Below the pieces are notes generated by a model. It saw nothing but the letters and a program-made list of their open reading frames with translations, made no database searches and was not told where the DNA came from. Positions 25,257 to 38,121 of a stretch of 64,000 nt of DNA are shown in pieces. The stretch covers positions 5,198,501 to 5,262,500 of the forward strand of contig JAFFSR010000227.1 in assembly GCA_017163975.1 (NCBI GenBank), written 5' to 3'. Within the stretch, counting starts at the first letter, position 1; the number at the start of each line of letters is the position of its first letter. Origin of the DNA: Anastatus disparis. Taxonomy: Eukaryota > Arthropoda > Insecta > Hymenoptera > Eupelmidae. Made by a program: the position numbers and the translations under genes.

Positions 25257-28200
25257 CTGTAAGAAAACCTTAGCACTTGCGTTGTTTTATTTATCCTTTT
25301 ACTTCTTCTGTTATTACACGTACTTTACGTTTTTTTATTTAGATATATTTTTCCTCTTTTAAATTAAATCTATTCCTTGGAATTATATCTATAATTCGTT
25401 GGCTCCTTGGAAGCTGCTGTTGCTGTATACTACTTGTATTATTTTATACTATTGGATCTTCAACACGCTTTACTTCCCCTATTCTATATGTGTATATATA
25501 TATATACACGAGTGTATATATATGTTATTTATCAGGAAAAATTGCGACGCACACCTTGCACACATACACACGTACCTTAATACCAACTTCCTTACAATTT
25601 TATTCTCTCGATAAAATATCTTTCAATACAGCTTTAGTTTACATCAGACGCTCAAAGTAAAGGGGAAGAAAAGCGTTAGTTTATTTTTTTTCTTATCTGA
25701 GGACGAATCCACGTGTGTGTGCCCGGTCTAACGTTCATGTATCTACTAATGCAAGACTATGCAGGCAGCATATGCATGGATATGGTTGTAAAAAAAATTT
25801 TATTTCTAGATTTATGTGTGCAATTTTTATAGATGTTATATTTTCTTTATTTTTTAATATTCAATGCAAGCTCTTGTAATATTTTAGCTTTAGACGCGCG
25901 ACTCCAACCGCGCCAGGATGGACTGAATCGAGACACTGGCACGAAGCAAGCGCGCCTTACCTCTATTAAACTATATGTATAACCAAAAAGTGATATAAAG
26001 CGCCCTCTTCCCGAGCTTTATTTTTCTTTTCTTTTTACTCCTACTCTTCCTATTCTCCTCTCGCTCCAACTTATAGGAATCTTATTATTAAATGTGTTGC
26101 TCTCTTGTCGCTCTCTCTCTCTATTGTATTTTGTCTATTCTCTCGCTCTTATGTATAACAAAAAGAACCGCCGCTTTTTCGTTCTTTAACAAGTCCGTCT
26201 TTGTTACTCTTATTTGTTTTGATTAGAAGTAGTTTGCGAGCCTATAGTATTTCTGTCTTTATTCGTAACACTGTACTTCGTATACTTTATACATCATCTA
26301 TTTATCAATTTTTCATCTTATAATAACGTACGTATTACCTGTCGAAAAGATTAATAACTTGCATTATAAATCATTAGTTATGAATTATTAAATTTACAAT
26401 TTAGCTCGCATATATTTCCTTTACGTTTATGTGATGAATCGTTGTATTTTCGTCTTATTGCCTCCGAAACTCCGTAATGAAAAGCTAAGGCTTATATTTT
26501 TCCCGCGCCTGTATAGTACCAGTAGTAACTGCAAATACGTTCCGGCGCCGGCGCCTATTAAACGTATAGCGTTCGGTAATTTCTATATTTACATCTTGTT
26601 TTTTTTTTTCCAAAAAAACATTTGTTTTTCCGAAATTTTTCTTTTTCATTTCTGTTTTTTTTTTTATTTTTTTGAAGGCATCATATATGACTCAATGAGA
26701 ATGAGATAAAACGTGTAAATTGAGATATTTTGAATGGCGTCACATTGTCTTTGGGATAATTTAAAGTTTATTCAAGTCGAATGTTAATTGACTGTATGCG
26801 CGCGTGTACGTATAATGTAGGCTCTTTCTATTATGCATCGCATATGACTTTTTAGTACAATTGTACTTCTAAATTTATAGAATGTCAAACTAAAGACATT
26901 TGAGGAAATCATTGCGAGGCTATATGCATTATAACACTTGTTTCGCTTTTCTTTTTTTCTTAGTTGGAATTTTACTAAAAATAAGTTAATTTTTTTTTCT
27001 TATCTGGGAAAATATTATTAGTCACTCGTGATTTGTACGAGGGTAAACAATTTTTTAATTTGCATAAAGTTTGTGGCCCTAATGAGTAAAAATAAATTAT
27101 GGTCGAATATTTATTATTAGAAAAGTTTATTTGATTTTCCTTGATATTATCTTTTTTTTTAATTAAAATTTTTCATATTTTCTATTTAAGCTTGCGTTAT
27201 TTAAATATAATATTTACTATTTTTTAATCAAGATTTGTATAAAATAATCTAAAATCTCGGGACAATTGAATTTAAAAAATGCTTGATAAAAAATTATTGT
27301 TAGCTATTCTTAAAAGTTAATGATCTAGATAAGCTTTTCAAAATACTTTTAATTAATAAAATTAATATAGACTTCAATAACTTAACTCAGTCGGTAATGA
27401 AAATTGACTTCTACGTGACTTTCGCAGCTTCAATTTTAAAATTAGAAGCAAATGGTCTCCTATAAATCTGAATAAAAATATCATTCTATTATAAAAAAAA
27501 AAGAAGAAAAAATTTCTCGTATTATTTATATATTAGCTCGATAAAATGATCGAGTTTTAATATAGATATCTTAAATTATTGTGGTATGAAAATTGTAAAA
27601 ATTGAAATATAGATTTAAGCCAATTGATTTTCGTAAATCGATATACATTATTTATATTTGTTCAGCAATAATTGCTAACTAGACTATTAGCAGAAAAATT
27701 TTTTAAATCAATATCTGAGTGAAGTTTAATTTATTTTAACTATATTGTAAGAAAAAGAAAAAACGCGACGAGTGAAATATTTCAAAATGTTTCTATCCAT
27801 AACAGAATTATATCGCATATAAATATATATCAATCATCATAGAAATAATTCACGAGCCTCGTCTTCTTATTTTTCTTCTTTTCTTTTTTATTGGATTCAA
27901 AGTCCCTGTACATTTTTTAATATAGCACAATTGATCGATGATGATTTTATAACTGGCCAGCGAAGACGCGTTTTATAAAGCTTGATTGCTTTAATTGTAC
28001 AAACTCTCGTGTGTAGCGAGAGAGACCCTCTTGGATACCGGAAAAAATTTAAAAACTCCCAAGACACTGAAGAATTATCTGTAGAAATTTAACTAGGCTT
28101 CAAAATGTCTCTTGAACTTGCTTCGCTCGACGAGCTTGGTGAATTGCCAATTAATCATTTCGTTAAAGTTCAATTTTTTTTGTGACGTTTAATTTGAACG

Positions 28201-29366
28201 ATTGTTCGTGATCTTTAAAATATTATTGTAATTTGATAAAATTGATTTTTTTAAATTTTTTGATCAAAAGATTGTTCTTTTTTAACATTTTTGTGATAAA
28301 TTCAGATAATAAAATTTTAATATAAAACGAACCTTTTTTTGCTTCCTCTAATTTCAATGAATAATGTAATTCCCTTAGGAACACTATCAAAATCCTCGTG
28401 CGCATTTATCCTAAGTCGGGATTACGTTCTTTATTTTTTTCCTCTTTTCCAGAATACGGAAGCAGAAACGCCAAAATAAACTTTTACTCATAAATACTCA
28501 CTCGTGATGATAACAAGATTTGTTATTCTTATGACGTAAATAAACTTTGTTTATTATTTAGAAGATTTTAGAATCTTTATTGAGAATTAATAATGTATTT
28601 GTATGTGTATCTTCTTGGTATATCAAAGTTTATAATTTATACTAATATTGAATTTAAATCTAATATTAATTCAAACATAAAAAAAATTTGTCTTTATTTA
28701 TTAATCATATATGTTAATAATCTTACGTTATGAGGGAAAGGATTGAAAATTCATACAACCGTCTCATTTTGATTTTTTTTCACCCAAATTTTATTTAATA
28801 TTTTGGAAAATATAGTTGTATAATAACTATAAAGTATAAAGTTTTCTCATTATTAACAATAATTAGAGAGGTACCACCAATTAAGGAAAAATGAGAATAC
28901 AAAAATGCAAGTCAATATTTTCAATTGATAATATAGATAAAATTTGGCAGTTAAGTAATCATAATAATTACTTTAAAAAATATAAAAGTTTAATAATTAT
29001 CATTTATATTCAACTAGCTGCTGCAAATACAATATTCAGAAAAAAAAAGAATCTACTAAAAAACTAGATAAATGTGTACCTAACTAGCGAACATTCGCTA
29101 TTAATGATCTGCAAATAACACAGATATATTTGTAAGTAAAATAACTCACATATTAAAGCGCACCCAATTGCAGCTGCTTTTTATATATAATATAATAATA
29201 TTGGTAATGTTTTCGAAACAACAAGTTAAAGGCTTCCATCCAATACAAGGTATCCATTTCATCGTCTAATGGACATTTTTGTTACATAGATCTCGTAACA
29301 ATGATATTGTTACAAATAGCATCAACGATAGTGGGATTAAATGCTGGATCGAATATAATCTTCTTG
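25257..29366. other. Non-coding stretch upstream of SLC7 and downstream of cytochrome b5
   Basis: This should contain SLC7 5' UTR exons and promoter, and the 3' UTR of cytochrome b5. GC-richer spots at 25900-25960 and 26530-26560 stand out against the AT-rich background. I recognised no coding exon. A 27-codon plus frame at 28105-28185 has no splice donor and no family resemblance. Confidence 0.4.
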
Positions 29367-30389
29367 TTAATGAGCGCTGATAAAATAGCGGTAGACAAGC
29401 GTTGCCAATACGCCTAAAGCTATTGGAATCAACCAGGATCTCCAAGAACCACTGCAATATTGAATGGTCACATCACCAAGCAGCAACTAATACAATTTTA
29501 TACAACGCAATTGTACTCAAAATAAAATAAAAATTAAACAAAAATTTTACTTCTTAAGCCCTGTGATTTAAATAAAGTAGAAATGTTAAATTGTTAGTAT
29601 TGACGGTGAATAATTATGCACAGTTGTGTGAATATTATAAGTTAATGTATTACATGTTATTATTGTGCATTTAATTTTACTATATTGAAATTTTTTGTGA
29701 ATTATGTATTAAGCATTAATTTTTATTTTATTTTGAATATATTGCTGGAGCACATAAAACTTAATCTAATGATATAAAGCAAAGCTCTTAAACATTTATA
29801 AATACCTGGACTCATCATCTTCATTGGATGAATCTCTAGATTTTTTATTATTCGATGATATTCTTTCCTCCTATTCAATGTTACATAAAAAGAAAGAATC
29901 AGAGATAAGAAAACGTTCGATAATATATAATATAATGATATAATATAATGATGTTAAAAAAATTAGTTACTAACTTCAACGATTTCTCCTATTTTGTAAG
30001 GGTCCATCATTTGCCTAGCATCAGTAGAGTGCCCAACATCTTCAAATGGTTCTGTGGCATCTTTTCCAGCTTGCTCCAAAAGCACTTCTTCTCCACCCGG
30101 ATGCTAATTAAAAAAAATTATATTAATTATCATTTTTAATTACAAACCGCATAAAATTAGCATGGAAATTTTTTGAAATTAGGTTATGATTGATAAGCAT
30201 TTTAATAGGAATCATAAAATAAAATTCTATATCGTACGAGAAATAAATTACCTCATTTAAAAAACTTGTGACGTCGTACACGTTGTTGTGTATTATAAGC
30301 CAAGTTTCTTTGCTATCATTGTGTTTTTGTACTTCGGCACGAGTGAATAATTTTGTAGCACTAGTTTGTGTAGTTTCTTCAGACGCCAT
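29367..30389 (-). CDS. Cyt-b5: Cytochrome b5, tail-anchored (four exons)
   Basis: Exons 30389-30252, 30103-29975, 29870-29806 and 29451-29367 join in phase to give 138 aa, the usual size of microsomal cytochrome b5. It carries electrons to desaturases, elongases and P450s at the ER surface. The heme domain covers residues about 9-85. The axial ligands are His47 in [13 protein letters not shown] and His71 in DVGHSTDAR, and the [15 protein letters not shown] core is intact. Residues 90-110 form a Ser/Asp/Glu-rich linker. A hydrophobic tail follows ([18 protein letters not shown]), then ISAH and stop, which is a typical C-terminal membrane anchor. The start ATG is the only in-frame choice near the exon start. 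The stop is taken from the anchor's reading frame; a longer open frame over the same bases is in another phase. Confidence 0.95.
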
Positions 30390-30515
30390 TTTTCAAAGTA
30401 TTAAAAATTTAAGTAATTTAACTTTAATACCGTCTTCACCACGCAAACACTTTAGCCAAAGTGGAAACACCTGCAGGTTATGCCAACGTCGCGTGTATAT
30501 ATACTTATAGTCTAG

Positions 30516-30517
<2 letters not shown>

Positions 30518-30548
<31 letters not shown>
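30518..30548. repeat. (TA)n microsatellite
   Basis: About 14 TA dinucleotides, preceded by a TG-rich stretch, 130 bases upstream of the cytochrome b5 start. Confidence 0.9.
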
Positions 30549-31364
30549 CTTATCCACGCGTGTAGTGTGTGATGCGTTAGTAATATCGATAAGTAAAATA
30601 ACTTACTTATCAATAAGTTCATTCATAGTTGTATTTTTCCGGTTTAAAAATACAAATATGTAATCATTATTTATTTTAGAGAACTGGAGAATAAACAAAA
30701 ATATTAACTTTAAGATTTATTTTAGTTTTAGCATTGCAAGTAATAAAATAATGAAAGAAATATGATTTATATAAAATAAACCTTGAAATAAAATGAGTCA
30801 TTATTTTTTTTCTTCAACCGTAAGATCGTAAAACTTATTGTCTGTACAAGGACTTGAAAGGTGTGTTATGGTAAATGAGAAGAAAATATAACAATAGACT
30901 TTTTTTTCAAATAGATTTTGAAGTCTTTAATTGGCACAATTGGGGAACATTTCTTTTTTAGAAGTTAAAAATATTAAAGTTTTTCTCTTTTCCTAACAAT
31001 AAAAATAGCGATGTATTTTATTAAAATGCGTGTATACCTAACAAAATTACATAAACATATATTTTTATACTTAATAATTCGCACACGCATTTTCTGTACT
31101 TTAATTTATACACTTCCGGGATTTTTCTACGAAGTAATTTGCCCGCTGTTTTGTCTCACATGCACACATACTTTCATTTATTCTTTATCTATATACTCTT
31201 TAAACATGATTAAGATGAAGTGATCGAATTCACAGATACTATCGAACGGGAATCTGCATTATTTCATTAAATTTTCCCTAAAACTGAATTTTAATAAATC
31301 ACTAAGTAAAACAATGTAAAAATACGGTCTTATATAAATTAAAATAAATTGTATATATGTAAAT

Positions 31365-31369
<5 letters not shown>

Positions 31370-31424
<55 letters not shown>
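31370..31424. repeat. (TA)n microsatellite
   Basis: About 27 TA dinucleotides downstream of Vav. The 66-codon Tyr-Ile frame on the minus strand comes from this repeat. Confidence 0.95.
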
Positions 31425-31427
<3 letters not shown>

Positions 31428-32044
31428 CAAATAATAATTCATTTTATGATTTTTTGAAAAGGATTTCATTCTTTTCCTTTTAAAAATAGAGATTTTACCC
31501 ATTCTCTTATCTTAACATTTTCACACAAAACATCAATAGTTTATTAAAATCACTTTTATAGAACATTTAAAAGCTCATAAAAACTTGATCAAAATTGGAT
31601 TTTACCAAATTCATTCTTAAATTGCTATAATTTTTCCTAAATTTCTATACTTATAAAAACAGCATAATATGCTTGTGCAAATTTTTTAAAAACATTTAAT
31701 AAAATTCTAACACATTCTCTCAAGATAAAACTAATGGAAGACTTAAAAATATTTTAAATAAAACATTAACGACAGCAATGAGCAGATTTTAAAAATTACT
31801 TATCAATATTCGAACACTTCATCTTACTTTGATCGAGTGTTTTATTTAATTATTTCGCATCTATATTTCAATTTAATTTTTTTTCTTTAATTTTTAATCT
31901 ATGCGTATCGGAAACTCGGAGATGTCGGAAGAAGCAATAGCGCGTATCGCAGCTATGTTGCGCATAAATTTTCTTTGTATTAAATACCTACACGTACATG
32001 AAATTGTATAATTCATTATATTACGCGCAACCTTAACATTGTTT

Positions 32045-35000
32045 TTATTCCTCTTCGACATATTCTTTGGGAAAAAATCCGACTTGGTCGCCGATCTTCC
32101 CTTTCCACCATCCTTTGGCATCACCTTCTTTACTTAAAACAACAACGCGGCAGCCTTTACGCAAACTAAGGGTATTACGCTCGCCACCACGAAAATCGAA
32201 TAAAGCCTTGGCTAGGACACGTCTAAATGGCCAGAGCAATCTCTGATCCAGCTTTTCAAAGTTTTCTGCTAGAGATACACGCTCATAGTACTCGACTAGC
32301 TCGACAACGCTCTTGAAAAAACGTGACTCGCTTAGGTAATAAAGGTCGGTTCCATCTACTTCGCGTTTAAATATTCTAATGTGTTTTACTGCACCGTCGG
32401 CCCTGAAAATAAAAACATAAAAATTAATAACTGAATATAATACGAAATCATTATTTTCAAAACTTAATTCATTAAGAAAAAAAATATTTTGAATTCAACA
32501 GTTACAATTTAATAAAATTATTAAAAATAATTAATTTTTCTCAATTAGAAATTCTCAATATATCAAATTTTTTTTAGTAAGAAGGATAATACTTACTTTA
32601 TACTAAGAGCATAGTCCGTTTCGTGCTGAAGACGCGGTTGTCCCGCTGCCGGACGGACTCGAACCATATACGTGCCATTTTCACGCGGCTCCAATTTATT
32701 TGCAGCTGCATCTCGACCCATTTCTCCTACATACCACAGTTTGGCTGATAACTCACGTTCAAACGGTTGCGGCGGCGGCGGTGGTGGTGGCGGAGGAGGA
32801 GGAGGTATTGGCATACAACGTCCGGAATATGTGATACACTGTTTGTGTACTGATAACCGACAAACTTCACATTTATAGCCCTATAAAATTATCAAAATAA
32901 TAGAATATTTTAATAAATGTTAATTCAAATGAATATTATAAATAATATTTGATTATCAAAATTAATATTTAGAAATAAGCTTTAAAATAAAATAATTAGA
33001 TTATTTTTTAATTTAAAAATAATTTAATACGATTAAAATTTTTAAATTAATATTTAAAAACTGATATTTCAAGATAAAAACCTAATAATTTTGCTTTTTG
33101 TTATTCATGAAAAATTAAAGATCGAAGCTTACTTGAAATATCCGCCCTTTGAGAAATTTCCCGCAACGTTCGCAACTGCGAACAGTATCAAAGGTAGTCA
33201 GTTTAAATTTATGATTGGTATTACGACAGGCAGCGGGTAAAATATTATCCATAGCATCTTGAAGTGCTTTTATCCACATTTGTTTTTGCTCTTCAGTACG
33301 CGCATATAATGTATAAGCTTTGCAACGATTATTATGAACGAGTAACCATTGATATGACCAACGAGTATCCCTACCAAGGGTTTTTCTACTTGTGTGGTCT
33401 TCTACACGATATTCATCTAGTCTTATAGTCTCTCTATAACAATATTGATCTCCTCGACCAGCTTTGCAAACTAATACGACTTGTTCGAAAACAAAGGCAT
33501 AACGTGCTTTTATCCGCTGATCGACGTGAGCTTTTACCTAAAAATATAATTTCTTTAATTATTCTTTTGTCATTGCTTAAAATAAAATTATAATAACAAA
33601 ATCGTTATAGTTTTTTAATTAACATTTTGTAAACAGTTTTAATAAGATGATATATGGTACGATATTTTATTTACAATAAAAAAAAATTGTTTGAAATTTT
33701 ATAAAAAATACCTTAAGTTCACCGTCCTTCAAAAGTCTTCCGTAATCTTTTAACTGTAAATCTTCGGATCTCTCCCAATCAACTATAGAACATTGAATGT
33801 CTTTGATAATATCAAGCGTATCAGAATCACGTTTAACTTCATTTATATACTGGGCTACATCCACCATAACTTCGCGAGCTTGTGATAATAAACGTCTGTC
33901 CTCGACCCATTCGCGTGGAGTTTCTTCAACCAATTTGTCAAGCAATAAGTGATACTTGAGCACCCTTTGCATTGGAACGGATAAAATGTCACGTAATTTA
34001 AACTTTCCATTATTGGCTTCTTGTTGGCACCTCTGTAATACAAAATGACAAATTGCTCAATTATTAACATGTAAAAGGTTTAATTAAAATTATATGTGAA
34101 TAAATACGTAAAAATTGAAATTTTTTTTATTTAATTAGTTTTATAAATTAAAATCTCTACTCAAATAAAATAAAATGGTTATATTAAATATTTAATAAGA
34201 TTATTTTTTCAAAAAGTTCATAAAATTATTCATATTTAATAATTAATAAAAAAAAAATGTTTAGCAATATTAATTTTTTACGGCCTATTATCATTTCTGA
34301 AAAAATGCTATTAGTTATCTAAACTTTGGGAAAGCTTCAAAAACATATCTAAGGAGGATTCTAAAAATATACTTCCGGTCGGCAGAGGAAGGCCGTCTAA
34401 TGTTTTGGTATTTTAAAACTCATTTGGAAATACTGAAATTTTAGCTCTTAAAATGTAATAAAACGTTCAACTGCAGTAATCTTTCAAATCAAGAAGAATT
34501 TATCCGTCAAGTCACATTATTTTAAATTTATTGAATTTTCACGTTTTTTTTTCAATTGATTTCTTTATAATAATAATAAAAAGTACATCGTAAAGATTAC
34601 CCTTAAAGTTTGATATTAATATACTATAAGAAATAGCCAAAAATACACTGAATTATTTTAAAACGTTGTTTAAATATTAAATGAATAAAATAGCTGGTAA
34701 GAATTTTTATCATTATGACTCGAAGGATCATCTAAAATATTGGCTATTAAATATTTTTTTTATATACTTTTACACTTACAATGACTTCTTGATTAATATT
34801 TTCGCTATTGGCACAGACATCCTGTAAAGTATTCTGAGCCGTAGTAAGATTTGCGCAATAATCTCCATAAATTAAAAATTTTTCTCGCCAATCCAAAAAA
34901 ACTTGAGCCAAAGCAGCACCATTACGGGCTTTACGTAGTTGATTATGAAAACCAGAATGAATCTCAGCAAGATCTTTAATACCAAAGAAAATACGCGCTA

Positions 35001-38000
35001 GATCATCAGGTCGCAATGTTGATGACAACGGTCTTGCAAAATGTTTAAGTAAACTATTCAGTACTTCGGCATAATTGCGTTCAGTCTCAACTAGTTCTTG
35101 AACAACGTAATCGCGTTTTTCACCACCAATTGCTGCTGATGCTGCTGCTGCACCCTATAAATTTTTATTTTAGCAAGTCTTTTCTATTAAAATAAAATAT
35201 AAATAAAGAAGAAAGGATCGTTGCTTTTTCTTAGTTGAAAATTCTGTTCTATAATCACACGTTTGACTGTAGTTCAATAACAGAATGGAAATGCTTTAAA
35301 TTTTAAACATGCGGCACAAAAAGGATGTTGAGAATATTTTTTATTTTAAATATTCTTTAAATCAAATATTATTTATACAAAAAATTGTGTATTCAAGAAC
35401 AAAACATTTAATTTACTTTTTAATTTGAAACCTTTTAAATTTCACTTTATTAATTATAAAAATTTTCCGTTATTATAAATTTAAATCAATGTTTGATCAA
35501 ATTTATTAACACCAATATTGAAAAGTAATAATATAATTTTATTGCCTGTTCAACATTAAATCTTAAGTTTCAAATTTTCTGATATTCTTAGAATGATAAG
35601 TCACACTATTAATTTTCTATTTATAAAAAATAACAGAATTACCAGTTCCTTTGTTCATTATTTTAAAAATAAAAGTATTAAATTTTTTTAATATAATTTT
35701 TTTTTAACTTTGTCATAAGTGACTTATCACTTTTGAATTTTAGAAAAGAACAACTTGTCACAATGTACAAGCAAATATATGACAATATCAAACACAACAT
35801 ATGCATGCAGATTAAAAAATATGATCAATCCTTTCTCAACATCCTTGCTTCTGTAAAATATTGAAAAAAATATAATATGAAATTCTCGTGTAAACTTAAT
35901 CAATCCAAATAAAAATCAGCTTTTAATATTTCTCGAAGCTCATTCAAAAAATAGCTATAAAAAGAAATTTTCATAATAGAGGTGAAAAGAAAATTTAGGA
36001 TTAAGGGAGCTAAATAGCGAGTTCTAGGAACAACCTGTGAGGTCGGCAAAGGAGGTGGCGGTAGATGCAAGCTACAAAGATCCTGGTAGATTTCTTCGCT
36101 TCTAGCATGACTGCAAAACGCTCCGTAACCATCTTCTTCGGCAACGTTATCCTCTAGGGCAGCGTTATCGTGACCACCACTGGCACGTGCATCAGCACCA
36201 TCGCGTCTTCTAAATCGTCTACGTCGACGTTCATCCTCACGTCTTCACCCGCACATAAACAATTAATAGCCATGCATTTGTTGCGTAAAAGAAAATGATA
36301 ATAAAAAAAAAACTAAATGAGCTTATAAAACAATATAATTAAAATAAAATAACTTGCGCTTACGCAAGACTAAATTAATGTCAAAATTAAATGATCAACG
36401 GAAATCATATTTCTTTGGTATGATATATTTGTAAATATAGATATATATTTTCAAAGTGCAAAAGGCGATGAAGCATATTTATAAATGAAAAAAAAAAAAA
36501 AATTTATTTGTAAAACACAAAAGAGTCTGTTGTTCTCTGCACACGCTTCCACGAAGCATTGCGTGTCGCAAAACTGACTTATTGCTGCATTTGCATGCAG
36601 ACATGAATACCTTTTTTTTCATTAATTAATTAATCAAAAGTATATAGCTGTTTAGCACGTTTTCTTTTTTATAATTGAAATAACTTTGAATTAATGAAAA
36701 ATTTTTTAAATAACTTGATGATTAAACAAATAAACAATGTATTCATAATCGTATTTTAATGCTTTATCAAGAAAAATGTGAATATGTAATAAATGCTTTT
36801 ACTTTTTAAATAATGAAAGGTATTGTGCATGTCTGATTTTGAACAAGTTATATTTTATATTGCAAATTTTTTTTAAATAATACAATTTGAATTTCTTTAT
36901 TTTCCATATATTCTTATTTAATTTTTGTAGCATAATACTTTTTAATTAATAATTGTCAAGATGAGTGTATGATTGCAATATAAAATACAACTTTTTCAAT
37001 TATTAGAAGCTCTGCTTTTTTGTCAACAGTAGTTACTTCTTAAAGCTGCATATAATTACCAAAAAATCCAATCAATATATTTATCATTACTACAACATTT
37101 TACACAACAGTTGTGCCTAAAATTACTTTATAAACTAGCAGCAACATGTAAACCATACAAGAAATCATTCTTTTTTTAATTTTATATATCCCGTACCTCC
37201 TCTTCCGAGCAAGTAGACCAATTGTGTCGATGAGTTTTCTGCGAAAAGCAGAGTAACTCGTGATATACTTTCGACTCACCTAGGTCCAACATGACCCTAG
37301 GTTTTATCGTAAATGCTACTGGTGCCATGGAGCTAAGTTATCAAACACGATTGATATTTTTCATTTGTTAATTGTTGCTGCTTTTAAATATTTTTAAATT
37401 TTCAATAGCCATTAAAGGACATGTTCTATTTCATTTTATTTGTGACAATATGAATGACCATGTGTTATGAAATGAATTTGATTTGATTATGAAAATGACA
37501 TTAAGAATTGAAAGAATGTCCTTTAAAGCAATTTATTAACAATCAAATTAAAGAACCTTACCCAACGCCAGCACTTTGTAAATCTTTGTAAATATCTTCT
37601 TGAGATCGACCTCTTTTTACAGTGAAGCCCCTTAAAAATAAATTTCGTTTATTAAATGACAATACAGTATAAAAAACCAACACGAAAACCAAAAACATTA
37701 ATACTTACTGAATATTCTTGCTTTTAAATCGTGTTGAATTGGATAAAACAGATAATGTGCATAAAACTTTATGAAAGTTAGAAAGATCAAATAACATCGA
37801 AGGTTCAAAAAGATCTGATTCAGATAAACCAAATACACTGGTACAGGCAGACAAGAATGCATTAATATTACGTAAACACAAAAATTGTGCCATTTGAGGT
37901 TTTTGATTGACATCTTTACTATCTATACAGCCTGGTTCAATAGCATTTAAAAGATTACAGAGTAAAACTCCATCTCTTAGAATGTAAGCTAAATCAACAG

Positions 38001-38121
38001 CTGTTGCTGTTGGCCAGTTGGCTTTATGATCAGCTCGCAATGCTCTACACCTAATAAGCCAACTGGCACACTCCTGCCATCCATTTCCAATGATCTCTGT
38101 TCCACCGTCTACTCCACTCAT
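32045..38121 (-). CDS. Vav: Vav, Rho-family guanine nucleotide exchange factor (nine exons)
   Basis: Exons in transcript order: 38121-37709, 37630-37562, 37332-37197, 36235-36035, 35154-34780, 34032-33712, 33537-33133, 32880-32597, 32402-32045, giving 853 aa. Order of domains: CH (about 1-125); acidic region with tyrosine motifs EDIYKDL (Tyr152), EEDGYGAF (Tyr243) and SEEIYQDLC (Tyr256); DH (about 289-480); PH (about 490-625); C1 zinc finger (614-662, HKFK to SGRC); a run of 12 prolines; SH2 (about 688-785, TYMVRVR with Arg714); one SH3 (798-853). Vav couples receptor tyrosine kinases to Rac/Rho, and phosphorylation of the acidic tyrosines relieves autoinhibition. The N-terminal SH3 of mammalian Vav is absent, its place taken by the proline run. 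Exons 3 and 4 are the weak point: the acceptor of exon 4 could be 36235 or 36242, depending on whether exon 3 is used. Confidence 0.93.
32763..32812 (-). repeat. CCN repeat encoding poly-Pro in Vav
   Basis: A GC-rich trinucleotide stretch coding for 12 consecutive prolines between the C1 and SH2 domains. The opposite strand reads as poly-Gly and is a shadow. A PPPPP run followed by QPF could dock an SH3 or EVH1 domain (inference). Confidence 0.85.
37197..37332 (-). other. Extra Vav exon in the acidic region, possible alternative start
   Basis: One base plus 45 codons is open between acceptor CTTAG and donor GAG|GTACGG. The phase of the acceptor fits the end of the EDIYKDL exon. It encodes MAPVAFTIKPRVMLDLG, then ESKVYHELLCFSQ, another acidic-region-like tyrosine motif. 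An ATG in the context TCCATGG lies at the third codon, with an in-frame stop just upstream in genomic DNA. It could be a normal exon, a cassette exon, or the start of a form lacking the CH domain. A strong internal donor (CTAG|GTGAGT) also exists but gives the wrong phase. Confidence 0.5.

Larger units (their letters stand above)
30390..32044. other. Intergenic region between cytochrome b5 and Vav
   Basis: The side near 30390-30500 should hold the cytochrome b5 promoter, and the side near 32044 the Vav 3' UTR. Two (TA)n runs lie here. Open frames at 31011-31223 and 31302-31502 look like composition artefacts. Confidence 0.5.

Noticed and set aside
28105..28185. Plus-strand 27-codon frame starting MSLELASLDELGELP
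   Set aside because: Protein-like composition, but no donor site, no partner exon and no known family; too short to support.
34350..34400. GC-richer patch in a Vav intron
   Set aside because: Too short, no fold or coding signal, flanked by ordinary intron.
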